Position numbers and translations under genes: made by a program. Source: an uncultured Clostridium sp. (GTDB taxonomy: Bacteria > Bacillota > Clostridia > Clostridiales > Clostridiaceae). From it: a stretch of DNA of 64,000 bases. Position 1 is the stretch's first letter; each line of letters opens with the position of its first letter. The notes below the pieces were generated by a model. That model saw only the letters and a program-made list of their open reading frames with translations. It ran no database searches and had not been told where the DNA came from. Shown here one piece after another: positions 35,611 to 44,899 of the stretch. Where the stretch lies: contig CAIFEX010000008.1 in assembly GCA_903789665.1 (NCBI GenBank), forward strand, positions 1-64,000, given 5' to 3'.

Positions 35611-36972
35611 TTAGTATATTCCCTGTGCATACATTGCATCTGCCACTTTCACAAATCCGGCAATATTAGCTCCTGCCAATAAGTTGTACCCAAATCCGTA
35701 TTCTTGAGATGCATTCTTGCAATTATTATATATATTTATCATTATATTATGAAGTTTTTCATCAACTTCATCTGCCGACCAAGATAATCTCTCACTGTTT
35801 TGTGCCATTTCAAGGGCTGAAGTAGCAACTCCGCCTGCATTTACTGCCTTTGAAGGTCCAAGTATTATGTTGTTTTTTAAGAAATACTGTTCAGCTTCAT
35901 TAGTGCATGGCATATTGGCAACTTCACATACAAATTTTATACCATTTGCCACTATTTGTTTTGCATGTTCTATGTGAATATCATTTTGAGTAGCACAAGG
36001 CATTATTATATCAGCTTTAACTCCCCATGGTTTTTCATTAGGGAAGAATTTAGCACCAAATTTGTCAGCATAATCTTTTACCTTGTCTCTGCCTGAAGCA
36101 CGCATCTCCAACATGTAATTTATCTTTTCATCCGTAACTACCCCGTCCGGATCATATACATAGCCGTCCGGTCCGGAAAGTGTTATGACTTTTCCACCTA
36201 ACTGGGCAATCTTCTTGCATACTCCCCAGGCAACATTGCCAAATCCGGATATAACTACTGTTTTACCTTTGATGTCAGTTCCCTCGTGCTTGAGAATTTG
36301 CTGACAGAAATAAGTTGCACCAAAACCAGTTGCTTCCGGTCTTACCAAACTTCCGCCATAGGATAATCCCTTTCCGGTAATAACACCGTTTTCAAATGCA
36401 CCTCTTAATCTTCTATACTGTCCATAAAGATATCCCACTTCTCTTGCACCTACGCCTATGTCTCCTGCAGGAACATCTACATCTGGTCCTATGTGTCTGT
36501 ACAATTCAGTCATAAAGCTTTCACAAAATCTTCTCACTTCACCGTCAGATTTTCCTCTCGGATCAAAATCGGAGCCGCCTTTGCCACCTCCTATTGGAAG
36601 ACCTGTCAGTGAATTTTTGAGTGTCTGTTCAAATCCCAGAAATTTAATAATTCCTATATAAACGGATGGATGAAATCTAAGTCCTCCTTTATAAGGTCCT
36701 ATACTGCCGTTAAATTGAACTCTAAATCCTCTATTGACCTGAACCTTGCCATTATCATCTACCCAAGGAACTCTGAAGATTATCTGCCTTTCCGGTTCAC
36801 AAAATCTTTCCAGAAGATTTTGTTCGATGTATTCAGGATGTTTTTCCAATACCGGTCCTATGGAACCTAAAACCTCCTCCACAGTCTGCAGAAATTCAGG
36901 TTCATTTGAATTTCTCGCCTTTACTTTTTCAATTACCCCGTTAATATAATTTTGTACCTTCTCCTCAGTCAT
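35611..36972 (-). CDS. gdhA: Glutamate dehydrogenase
   Basis: A 453-residue hexameric dehydrogenase interconverting glutamate and 2-oxoglutarate plus ammonia. Family motifs: YKGGLRFHPSVYIGIIKFLG with the substrate Lys, LPIGGGKGGSDFDP with the catalytic Lys, DVPAGDIGVGAREVGYL, and the Rossmann motif SGFGNVAWG. The start is the ATG at 36972 (AAGGAGGG, 11-12 nt away); a GTG at 36984 abuts the ribosome binding site. The length is that of the E. coli/clostridial small GDH group. It can use the glutamate delivered by histidine degradation. Confidence 0.95.
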   Translation of the reverse strand: MTEEKVQNYINGVIEKVKARNSNEPEFLQTVEEVLGSIGPVLEKHPEYIEQNLLERFCEPERQIIFRVPWVDDNGKVQVNRGFRVQFNGSIGPYKGGLRFHPSVYIGIIKFLGFEQTLKNSLTGLPIGGGKGGSDFDPRGKSDGEVRRFCESFMTELYRHIGPDVDVPAGDIGVGAREVGYLYGQYRRLRGAFENGVITGKGLSYGGSLVRPEATGFGATYFCQQILKHEGTDIKGKTVVISGFGNVAWGVCKKIAQLGGKVITLSGPDGYVYDPDGVVTDEKINYMLEMRASGRDKVKDYADKFGAKFFPNEKPWGVKADIIMPCATQNDIHIEHAKQIVANGIKFVCEVANMPCTNEAEQYFLKNNIILGPSKAVNAGGVATSALEMAQNSERLSWSADEVDEKLHNIMINIYNNCKNASQEYGFGYNLLAGANIAGFVKVADAMYAQGIY

Positions 36973-37155
36973 AAGTGGTAACACCCTCCTTGTGTGATTA
37001 TTAAATATTTATTTGTTAAATTACAGAATTAAGACATTTTTAATTTATCTTATATGAATATATTCTATATAAAATTCAAGAATCCTTCTTATTTTACATA
37101 AATTCTTTTAATAGTTTGATAAATTATTCATAATATTCAATTTTCCTAATTTTAG

Positions 37156-38031
37156 TTAATTTTGATCTCTAAAAGAATAAACCTGGTATTCCTTCCAGAT
37201 ACTCTCCAAATCCGAAAAAGTGGAAGATATTTTTCCTTTTTCCCTCAGACCAACTGCAACAATCAATGCATTGATTACACTTAAAGGTGCTACTAATGAA
37301 TCCACAAAGGAAGCCATATTGCTCTGGGCAATCAATGTATAGTCCGATCTGGCTGCAAGCGGTGAAAGAAGACTGTCAGTAATAGCTACTATTTTGGCAT
37401 TCCTGCTTTTGGCAAAAGTCAGTGCCTCTATAGTTCTTACGGCATATCTGGGAAATCCTATTCCTATAACTAGATCACCTTCCCTTAGATTTATCATCTG
37501 TTCAAAAATATCACTTATCCCATATCTGACTACCTGTACATTGTCCAATATCAAATTCAGATAAAAGCCTAAAAAATCTGCAATTGCGGTAGAACTCCTA
37601 AGACCCAGTATGTATATCTTTCGAGCCTCGAATATACTTTCAACTACATCGTCAAAAGTCTTATGATTTATTTTTTCAAGAGTTGCCCTTATGTTTTCCA
37701 TGTCGGATTTTAAAACACTTTTCAAGGGGCTTTCCTGACTTACAAAATCATTTGATAATTCTATTCTCTGTACGGTAGTTAATTTGTTTTTTATGAGTTC
37801 CTGCAGAGATTTTTGCAATTTAGGATATCCTGAAAATCCTAGTTCATTTGCAAATCTGACTACTGTAGATTCACTTACACCTACATTTAACCCTAATTTT
37901 GCAGCAGTCATAAATGCTGCCTTGTCGTAGTGTTTTAAGATGTATTCAGCTATTAGTTTTTGACCCTTGCTCAATCTTGGAAATTTAGTCTGAATCGTCC
38001 TTATCAAATCCTGACTGTTAACCTGTTCCAT
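37156..38031 (-). CDS. RpiR-family regulator with SIS domain
   Basis: A 291-residue regulator. Residues 10-85 form the HTH_6 DNA-binding domain (SKGQKLIAEYILKH, VSESTVVRFANELGFSGYPKLQK), and residues 125-265 a SIS sugar-phosphate-binding domain (ARKIYILGLRSSTAIADFLG, DLVIGIGFPRYAVRT, AITDSLLSPLA). Such proteins sense phosphosugars or, less often, other metabolites. It is transcribed towards gdhA with a 183-bp gap, so control of gdhA is possible but unproven. Confidence 0.85.
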   Translation of the reverse strand: MEQVNSQDLIRTIQTKFPRLSKGQKLIAEYILKHYDKAAFMTAAKLGLNVGVSESTVVRFANELGFSGYPKLQKSLQELIKNKLTTVQRIELSNDFVSQESPLKSVLKSDMENIRATLEKINHKTFDDVVESIFEARKIYILGLRSSTAIADFLGFYLNLILDNVQVVRYGISDIFEQMINLREGDLVIGIGFPRYAVRTIEALTFAKSRNAKIVAITDSLLSPLAARSDYTLIAQSNMASFVDSLVAPLSVINALIVAVGLREKGKISSTFSDLESIWKEYQVYSFRDQN

Positions 38032-38224
38032 TTTTATTCATTCCTTTCTATCCATTTTGAATCTGTTTTGCAATATTTGTTTCATTTTATCATCTATTGA
38101 TTAAATTATCAAGACATCTTTCAATTGTTTATCTATTTTTCTTTTTTCGTGTAAACCTCAATTCATCCCATAACCGCCTGCATTTTGGTATAAAACAATA
38201 TATAATTTTATACATAAATTCATA

Positions 38225-38932
38225 TTATTTTTTGATATAATCTATCTCTTTTTTGTTCAAATATCTCCAGTTTCCCTCTTTTAAATTTCCAAGCCGTATA
38301 TCCCCTATGGCTATTCTTGTTAAAGTCAGTACAGGGCATCCTATTTTTGAACACATTCTTCTTATCTGCCTATTTTTACCTTCATGTATTTTTATTTCAA
38401 CTTTTGATTTATTTTTATCTATATTGATTATCTTAAAGTCAGCTTCAGCAGTTATATACCCTCCTATATCCAATCCACTTTTAAACCTCTCTATGGAACT
38501 GCCAGATGGTATGCCTTTCAAAGTGGCTATGTAAATCTTGCTTCGTCCCGACCTGGGATGGACTATATTATTGTATACTTCTCCATCATTAGTAAGTATT
38601 ATAAGCCCGGAAGTGTCATAATCCAACCTGCCCACCGGATAGACTCTCTCTTTAACTTTTACGATGTCCAGTACGGTATTTCTACCTCTGTCATCTGTGA
38701 CTGTGGAAAGGTACCCCACAGGCTTGTTTAATAGTATATATACTTTTTTTCCCTCTTTTTTTACCACTACATCATCTATGGAAACTATATCACTTACATC
38801 GTCAACTTTCAGGCCCAGCTTATTTGCCACAGATCCATTCACTTTTACTCTTCCCTGTAATATTATGTCTTCACATTTTCTTCTTGAAGCTATACCACAG
38901 TGAGACATATACTTTTGCAGTCTTTCAATCAT
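38225..38932 (-). CDS. rluB: Ribosomal large-subunit pseudouridine synthase, RluB/RsuA family
   Basis: A 235-residue enzyme. Residues 1-60 are an S4 RNA-binding domain (ERLQKYMSHCGIASRRKCEDII), and the rest is the catalytic domain with GRLDYDTSGLIILTNDG holding the catalytic Asp, and EGKNRQIRRMCSKIG. The start at 38932 follows AGAGGTGG; the frame extends to 38953 without support. The exact modified base is uncertain; RluB (23S U2605) is the common member in Firmicutes. Confidence 0.88.
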   Translation of the reverse strand: MIERLQKYMSHCGIASRRKCEDIILQGRVKVNGSVANKLGLKVDDVSDIVSIDDVVVKKEGKKVYILLNKPVGYLSTVTDDRGRNTVLDIVKVKERVYPVGRLDYDTSGLIILTNDGEVYNNIVHPRSGRSKIYIATLKGIPSGSSIERFKSGLDIGGYITAEADFKIINIDKNKSKVEIKIHEGKNRQIRRMCSKIGCPVLTLTRIAIGDIRLGNLKEGNWRYLNKKEIDYIKK

Positions 38933-38969
38933 CTTTATCCACCTCTGCTTCAATATTTCAAATTAAAAA

Positions 38970-39000
38970 ATAATCCTCAATGATATATCACTGAGGATTG
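38970..39000 (-). terminator. Terminator of the glycosyltransferase gene
   Basis: AATCCTCA-G-TGA, loop TATA, TCA-T-TGAGGATT (minus strand), then ATTTTTTAATTTG. It lies between the glycosyltransferase stop and the pseudouridine synthase start. Confidence 0.75.
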
Positions 39001-39003
39001 TTC

Positions 39004-40401
39004 CTATTCCATTTCCTGTATACTTATTTGTCTGATATGTTTAGTGTGATCCCACTCTTTGTTATTCTTGTCCAATATTCCTTGTATTGCTATTGGTATC
39101 CAAGTTAAAGTATATATCCCGTAGAGTAAATACCATATGAACATTTTAAGAGGCTTTTTGCCCCAAATTAAAGCTATAAAGGATACAAATATCAACAGAT
39201 ATACTGCATTTCCAAGAACCATTTGTAAAAAGGTTGGAGACCCAAAAATATATGAAAGTACTATTATGTTAAGAGAATACAATGCAAACACAAAAAACAT
39301 CTTTTTAGAGAGTTTACATTCCAAGGTCATTATAAAAGGTGTAATTAAAAACTGAAATATGCTGAATGCTTTCCACAAAATAGGTATGAACAATGAACTT
39401 ATGACAAATATGTTCAGACCATGTTCATTGTTATTTTGTAAAACAGTCATCAGAGCTGATAGGCCAATTAACAAAGTTACAAAGGGCTGTATAGTATATA
39501 TTGCACAGTCGAGAGATGTAAGACTTTTATCACGTACAGCTTTTTTTACAAGCTTGAAGAAAAATCTAGAGGCCACATCTGTAAAGCCCTTCATCCATCT
39601 TTTTCTCTGATTCCAGGACTGTTTCAATGTCAGCGGCTTTTCATCATATACCACTGCATTATGGGCCCAGCCGACTTTATGCCCATTTAATACTAATTTA
39701 CAGGTAAACTCTAAATCTTCAGTTAAACAAGTTGCACCCCATCCCAATTCCCTGAGAATATCCGTGTCCATACAAAAACCTGTTCCACAAATTTGAGTGG
39801 ACAATCCAAGATTTGATCTAGACAATTGGAAGAGTCTATTTGTAGTCCAAAATGAAATCGAATAAGATCCCGTTATCCACGAATCATCTGGATTCTTACT
39901 GTCAACATAACCCTGGACAACTTTATAGCCCTTACTGAGTTTGTAATTCATCTCCCGTAAAAAATTCTTCGAAACCAAATTATCAGCATCAAAAACAGCT
40001 ATGGAATCATATTTCCTATCCATTTTAAATATTTTATCAAACATCCATTCAAGAGCATATCCTTTTCCCTTTTTTTCAGGAACTTTCCTTTCATACACAT
40101 TTACATCATATTTTCTTGCTATATCCGCCGTATTATCATCACAATTATCTGCAATTACAAAAATATCATACATGTTTTTAGGATAGTCTAATTTTTTTAA
40201 ACTTTCTATTACGTTTGCAATAACCATCTCTTCATTATGAGCTGCTACTAACAGCGCAAAGGTGTGTTTAGGAGCAAATCTTTTGGCACCGTCATCTCTT
40301 CTTTTATAGAGTCCAAATAAAGAAAGTATTAGGTAATATATTGTGATTGTAAAAACCGATATTTGAAAAACAAGTGTAAAATTAAAAATAAACCCTTTCA
40401 T
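39004..40401 (-). CDS. Membrane glycosyltransferase, family 2
   Basis: A 465-residue processive-type GT2 enzyme. One N-terminal membrane segment (residues about 5-28) is followed by the cytoplasmic GT-A domain with AAHNEEMVIANVIESL, ADNCDDNTADIA, FDADNLVSKNF, TEDLEFTCKL and the QRKRWMKG motif (Q/RxxRW). Four or more hydrophobic segments follow (residues 300-450). This layout is that of polysaccharide synthases and BcsA/IcaA relatives; the polymer or lipid product is unknown. GGAAGG precedes GTG/ATG starts 3 bp apart. It is a single-gene unit ended by a terminator. Confidence 0.85.
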   Translation of the reverse strand: MKGFIFNFTLVFQISVFTITIYYLILSLFGLYKRRDDGAKRFAPKHTFALLVAAHNEEMVIANVIESLKKLDYPKNMYDIFVIADNCDDNTADIARKYDVNVYERKVPEKKGKGYALEWMFDKIFKMDRKYDSIAVFDADNLVSKNFLREMNYKLSKGYKVVQGYVDSKNPDDSWITGSYSISFWTTNRLFQLSRSNLGLSTQICGTGFCMDTDILRELGWGATCLTEDLEFTCKLVLNGHKVGWAHNAVVYDEKPLTLKQSWNQRKRWMKGFTDVASRFFFKLVKKAVRDKSLTSLDCAIYTIQPFVTLLIGLSALMTVLQNNNEHGLNIFVISSLFIPILWKAFSIFQFLITPFIMTLECKLSKKMFFVFALYSLNIIVLSYIFGSPTFLQMVLGNAVYLLIFVSFIALIWGKKPLKMFIWYLLYGIYTLTWIPIAIQGILDKNNKEWDHTKHIRQISIQEME

Positions 40402-40618
40402 CACAAAAATCCTTCCTTGACATATTTATTCTATTGTCCTCTAACAATTGTATATAAATATCGTATAACATCATAACACAAATTTTAAGTTATACTGTAT
40501 AAGTTGAAATATTCTGAATAGTACAAATTCATGTAAATTATCATATAACTATAATATTTATCTATAGCTTTACTATATACTATTTATAAAAAATATAATA
40601 CATGCAATTGCCCTATGC

Positions 40619-40638
40619 TATAATTTACTTGAGTAAAT
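40619..40638 (+). promoter_or_regulatory. yedF -10 element and overlapping palindrome
   Basis: TATAAT (40619-40624) is overlapped by ATTTACTTGAGTAAAT (40623-40638), a 7-bp inverted repeat with a 2-bp centre. This could be an operator over the yedF transcription start. No strong -35 is visible. Confidence 0.4.
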
Positions 40639-40666
40639 CTAATAATTTTTGAAAGGTGGTATTTGA

Positions 40667-41248
40667 ATGGAACATATAATAGACTGCAAAGGTTTAAAGT
40701 GTCCTCAACCAGTAATAAATACTAAAAAATATTTTGATTCAATAAAAGAGGGAACTGCTACCGTCATCGTGGACAATGATGTTGCTAAAAACAATTTGTT
40801 GAAATTTGCAAAGGGCAGCGGATTTGACAGTGCGGCAAAGCAAAAAGACAATCTATATTATATAACTATTACAAAGAATTCTGACAGCTGTGAATCAGTT
40901 GATTTTAAAAGTAAAAAGCTGACTATAGTTATATCCAGTAACAAGCTTGGTGTTGGCAATGACGAACTTGGAACAACCTTGATGAAAAGTTACCTGTATG
41001 CACTAACTGAAAGCAGTAATCTTCCGGCTGACTTGATATTTTTAAACGGCGGAGTTAAATTGACTACGGAAGGTTCTGATTCGCTGGACAATCTGAAGGC
41101 TTTGGAAAAAAAGGGAGTACACATTTACAGCTGTGGAACCTGCCTCGACTTCTATGGCTTAAAGGAAAAACTTGCTGTAGGCGAAATAACCAATATGTAC
41201 ACTATAGTTGAAAAAATGAATTCTTCAGATAATACCATAAAATTGTAA
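40667..41248 (+). CDS. yedF: YedF: TusA-like / DsrE-like sulfurtransferase-type protein
   Basis: A 193-residue two-domain protein. Residues 1-70 are TusA-like, with DCKGLKCPQPVINTKKYF containing the CPxP motif and its reactive cysteine. Residues 85-190 are DsrE-like, with a cysteine pair in YSCGTCLDFYGL. This architecture is named YedF in selenium-using bacteria, where it often accompanies selD. No selenium gene is in the window, so the link is only by family. AAAGGTGG precedes the ATG. It is convergent with the nitrilase gene, with 6 bp between stops. Confidence 0.85.
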   Translation: MEHIIDCKGLKCPQPVINTKKYFDSIKEGTATVIVDNDVAKNNLLKFAKGSGFDSAAKQKDNLYYITITKNSDSCESVDFKSKKLTIVISSNKLGVGNDELGTTLMKSYLYALTESSNLPADLIFLNGGVKLTTEGSDSLDNLKALEKKGVHIYSCGTCLDFYGLKEKLAVGEITNMYTIVEKMNSSDNTIKL

Positions 41249-41254
41249 ATGAAT

Positions 41255-42079
41255 CTATAATAGACTTTTATATATATCTCTTCTGACATTTTTTAAAATA
41301 GGAAGAGATTTTCTCACTTTTTGTATATAATCTAAATCCAATTCCGATATTAGTATTCCCTCTTTTTCATCTAATATATTTATTATTTTACCCCATGGAT
41401 CTACTGCAACAGAATATCCATAGGCGGCATAGGAGTAATTTGTGTTTCTTGCCGGAGATATTCCCACCATGTAAAGTTGATTGTCAACGGCTCTGCTCTT
41501 AAATAATGTCTCCCAATGATCAGGTCCTGTTGCCATGCTAAAAACTGCAGGGACAAATATGGCATTTGCACCTTTAAGTGCCATAATTCTTATGAGTTCG
41601 GGAAACCTTATATCAAAACAAATTGCTATCCCTATTTTACCCCATTTTGTATCTATTACAGATATCTTATTTCCTGGAGTCAATGTATCAGATTCTTTAA
41701 AGTTTACCTTGTTGTTTATGTTTACATCGAATAAATGTATCTTTCTATATTTCCCAATTAACTCACCCTTTTCGTTGAAGGTAAAAGATGTATTGTATAG
41801 ATTGCCCTTTTCATCAATTTCAGGTATAGATCCTCCTATTAAATATATTCCAAGCTCCCTTGCTGTAGAAGACAGCATATTCAAAGTTTCACCGTAATTA
41901 TGGGGGTTTTCCGCATATTTTTTAAAATATTTGAGGTTATAATAACAATTAAAAATTTCAGGCAAGGCTACTATTTCAGCTCCCCTTTTCACAGCTTCAT
42001 GAATCATATACTGAGCTCTTTTTAGATTGTCCATTTTATTTGATTTTGAAATCATCATCTGGCACAAACCTATTTTCAT
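41255..42079 (-). CDS. Carbon-nitrogen hydrolase (nitrilase/omega-amidase family)
   Basis: A 274-residue amidase-fold enzyme. The catalytic triad is visible: Glu in EIVALPEIFN, Lys in GKYRKIHLFD and Cys in GIAICFDIRFPEL. ESDTLTPGN and KSRAVDNQLYMVG are further family marks, and the pattern is nearest to Nit2/omega-amidase, which deaminates 2-oxoglutaramate or 2-oxosuccinamate. The start at 42079 follows AGGAGGG; the frame extends to 42112. The substrate is not certain. Confidence 0.87.
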   Translation of the reverse strand: MKIGLCQMMISKSNKMDNLKRAQYMIHEAVKRGAEIVALPEIFNCYYNLKYFKKYAENPHNYGETLNMLSSTARELGIYLIGGSIPEIDEKGNLYNTSFTFNEKGELIGKYRKIHLFDVNINNKVNFKESDTLTPGNKISVIDTKWGKIGIAICFDIRFPELIRIMALKGANAIFVPAVFSMATGPDHWETLFKSRAVDNQLYMVGISPARNTNYSYAAYGYSVAVDPWGKIINILDEKEGILISELDLDYIQKVRKSLPILKNVRRDIYKSLL

Positions 42080-42243
42080 TATTAAATACCCTCCTGCCCG
42101 CATGCTGTGCATGCTTTTATATATATTTAATTATAATTTATTGTAACTTACTATTCAACATCCCAGTTGCTTAAAGGAGCTCAAAATTATATAATTTTAT
42201 TGATGCAATTAAAATATATGTACAATTAAGAGGAGATAATTAA

Positions 42244-43014
42244 ATGAAGCAACATGCATTTTCAAGAACTGAGCTGTTAATTGGTACAGAAGCTCTGCAA
42301 AAATTAAGAGAAAGTACTGTGGTGATATTCGGACTGGGTGGTGTAGGCGGCTTTACTCTTGAAGCACTCGTCAGAGGTGGTATAGGCCATGTAGTACTTG
42401 TAGACGACGATACTGTATGTCTTACTAATATAAATAGACAAATACAGGCTAATTTTCATACAATAGGTAAATATAAAGTAGATGTTCTGAAAGACAGAGT
42501 CATGAGTATAAATCCACGCTGCAAGGTGGAAACCTACCGCACCTTTGTAAAAAATGACAACATAAGCAGGATCATACCGGATAATACAGACTATGTCGTT
42601 GATACAGTGGACACTGTGTCTTCTAAAATATCCCTGGTACTCTGGTGCAAGGCCAACAATGTAAATATAATAAGCTGCATGGGTGCCGGAAATAAAATGG
42701 ATCCAACTAAATTCAAAATATCAGACATATATGATACAAAAATATGCCCTCTGGCAAAAGTAATGCGTCGGGAACTGAAAAGAAGAGGTGTGAAAGATTT
42801 AAAAGTTCTATATTCTGAAGAAGTTCCTCTAAAACCCAGAATTGGCGAGGTTGTAACTTGTAAAGAAGGATGTGTATGTGTGGGAGGCTCCAAGAAATGT
42901 CTCGCCAAACGTCAGATACCTGCAAGCAATTCCTTTGTACCTCCTGTGGCAGGAATGATAATAGGCGGAGAAGTTATCAAGGATATAATATATGGATACA
43001 ACAACCACAGTTAA
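42244..43014 (+). CDS. tcdA: tRNA threonylcarbamoyladenosine dehydratase (TcdA, ThiF/E1 family)
   Basis: A 256-residue E1-like enzyme that cyclises t6A37 of tRNA to ct6A. N-terminal FSRTELLIG, nucleotide-binding FGLGGVGGFTLEALVR, DDDTVCLTNINRQ and DTVDTVSSKISL are typical. Late cysteines in VCVGGSKKC and the C-terminal PPVAGMIIGGEVIKDI agree with the TcdA group rather than with ThiF or MoeB. GAGGAG precedes the ATG. Its stop abuts the stop of the convergent membrane-protein gene. Confidence 0.9.
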   Translation: MKQHAFSRTELLIGTEALQKLRESTVVIFGLGGVGGFTLEALVRGGIGHVVLVDDDTVCLTNINRQIQANFHTIGKYKVDVLKDRVMSINPRCKVETYRTFVKNDNISRIIPDNTDYVVDTVDTVSSKISLVLWCKANNVNIISCMGAGNKMDPTKFKISDIYDTKICPLAKVMRRELKRRGVKDLKVLYSEEVPLKPRIGEVVTCKEGCVCVGGSKKCLAKRQIPASNSFVPPVAGMIIGGEVIKDIIYGYNNHS

Positions 43015-43536
43015 TTAGTCCTCTGAAATAAAGACGTTTTTAGAAAAACATTCTTCTATTTTCTTTATTTCAGAAGGAAGCACCTTCCAATCCCTTATTT
43101 TTATTTTGCCATTTTTATCTTTTGATTTATATATAAGTATATTGCCTCTGCCTTCCATCCACTTCCATTGAACAATCTTTTTCCAATAAATGAAATTATA
43201 ATATGTGCCGCTGTAAAAACTTTTTTCACCGATTCCAGTTGAAGTAATTATTTTTATTTTACTAAAGTCATACACGCTTACCAATATATAGGAAATAATC
43301 AATAGTGAAAGTATTGAAAGATAACCTGTGATCAATACATAAACTATATACACTGCGAGTCCTATAAAAATTAAAGATAAAATTTCTCTTTTCTCAGTAC
43401 TCCACTTTAATTTTAAAATATTTTTTCCAAGATCTTTTTTAAAAGATCTTCCCTTTATAAAGGATATAAAAAATTGCACTATTAATGCCAGAAATAATAC
43501 ATCCTTTAACACATTATCAAAATACAAATATTTCAC
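43015..43536 (-). CDS. Membrane protein of unknown function
   Basis: A 173-residue protein with three likely membrane segments (residues about 8-25, 50-70 and 72-92), and a C-terminal soluble part with YYNFIYWKKIVQWKW and DWKVLPSEIKKIEE. The Trp-rich middle and charged tail resemble small Firmicute membrane proteins of unknown function (a DUF5673-like layout, uncertain). It has a modest ribosome binding site (GGGTGAA). It follows the alanyl-tRNA editing gene after 19 bp and may be co-transcribed. Confidence 0.65.
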   Translation of the reverse strand: MKYLYFDNVLKDVLFLALIVQFFISFIKGRSFKKDLGKNILKLKWSTEKREILSLIFIGLAVYIVYVLITGYLSILSLLIISYILVSVYDFSKIKIITSTGIGEKSFYSGTYYNFIYWKKIVQWKWMEGRGNILIYKSKDKNGKIKIRDWKVLPSEIKKIEECFSKNVFISED

Positions 43537-43555
43537 CCAATTTCTTAAATTATAC

Positions 43556-44734
43556 TTATGCTACACTAGAATAAAGAAAATTTGAAAAATTTACCATGTC
43601 ATCACTATTTGAAAAAATTCCTTGGGCCTGGCTGACATTTCCCCCACCCTTACCGTTAAAATTTTCTATATTATCCTTAAATAATTTTCCACAGTCAACT
43701 TCTTTTTTCAAATTATTCACGAGCAATATTCTCTTATCCCTATCTGAATACAAAATCAATATATATTTTTCAGGTTCTTCTTCTAAAATAGTAGAAGCTA
43801 TCAATTTGATGTCTTCAAATTTTTTATCATCATATCCTTTTAAAATTATATTCGAAATTTTGTTTTCAATGATATTTTTAATTTCATACCTTATCAAAGA
43901 TTTCTTCATATCTCTATTTTCTGCTATGAGCTCCCCCATCTTACTTTCTTCAGAATTTATCCTATCTTCTATATGAAGGATATCCGTTGACAGATTTCTG
44001 CCAAGATCCATGACTATCTGATGTTCTTTTTGAAACTCCAGCAATGTCCTGTTTCCACATTTAAAGTATATCCGTGTCATTTTCTTGTATTTTTCAGCTT
44101 TTAGTATCTTTAACATACCTATTTCACCAGTTCTGGATACATGAGTTCCACAGCATGGGCAGCAATCCATATTGGGTATTTGAACTATTCTCACATTTTC
44201 CACCCCTCTTTTTACTGCTTTTCTCAAGGGAAATTCCAGACTTTTATGTCTTGAAACCATATGCGTTTCTACAAGTTGGTCTCTGTAAATATATTCGTTT
44301 ACCAAATTTTCCACTCTTTTTATCATATTTTTATCCATGGGTTCTATATCAATGTCTGCTGTCACATGTTCTTCACCAAGATGAAATCCCCTGTTATGCC
44401 CGTTGAATAAAGTGTATATCGCTCCAGACAGTAGATGCTCTCCGGAATGCTGCTGCATATAGTCAAATCTCCTTTTAAAATCAATTTTACAAATTACACA
44501 TTTATTTTTGGGCTTATCTTCCATACAGTGATATATAATTCCATTATTTTCATATACATAATTTACCTTTAAACCGTCAATAGTACCTGTATCAGAGGGC
44601 TGGCCCCCGCCTTCCGGGTAAAATATGGTTCTGTCCAATACAATTTCCATTTTCCCATTTTTTTCTATAATGTCTATTATTTCAGATTTGCATTCACTGA
44701 GATATGAATTTTTGTAAAATAACTTTTCAGTCAA
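43556..44734 (-). CDS. alaX: Alanyl-tRNA editing protein AlaX (long form, with DHHA1)
   Basis: A 392-residue free-standing editing protein that hydrolyses mischarged Ser/Gly-tRNA(Ala). Residues 1-90 resemble the AlaRS beta-barrel (YPEGGGQPSDTGTI), and 95-230 the editing site with zinc ligands HSGEHLL and CCGTHVSRTGEIG. The C-terminal region (residues 320-390) is a DHHA1 domain with GKGGGNVSQAQG. TTG start behind AAGGAG. No aminoacylation motifs are present, so it is not a truncated AlaRS catalytic core. Confidence 0.9.
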   Translation of the reverse strand: MTEKLFYKNSYLSECKSEIIDIIEKNGKMEIVLDRTIFYPEGGGQPSDTGTIDGLKVNYVYENNGIIYHCMEDKPKNKCVICKIDFKRRFDYMQQHSGEHLLSGAIYTLFNGHNRGFHLGEEHVTADIDIEPMDKNMIKRVENLVNEYIYRDQLVETHMVSRHKSLEFPLRKAVKRGVENVRIVQIPNMDCCPCCGTHVSRTGEIGMLKILKAEKYKKMTRIYFKCGNRTLLEFQKEHQIVMDLGRNLSTDILHIEDRINSEESKMGELIAENRDMKKSLIRYEIKNIIENKISNIILKGYDDKKFEDIKLIASTILEEEPEKYILILYSDRDKRILLVNNLKKEVDCGKLFKDNIENFNGKGGGNVSQAQGIFSNSDDMVNFSNFLYSSVA

Positions 44735-44899
44735 TTTCTATCAACTCCTTGATTATATTATATACTTATTTTGGTTTACTTTATTTTTTAATTTACATAA
44801 TATTTATAATGTTAATTAAAAAAATTAGTTTTATTTTCTGGAATAATTATCTAAATTAAGGTAAAATATTTATAGTGACATTAAAGGGGGTTAATTTTT

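Noticed and set aside
36985-37155. Riboswitch or operator between RpiR and gdhA
   Set aside because: The gap is uniformly AT-rich without stable stems or a clear palindrome; no specific claim can be supported.
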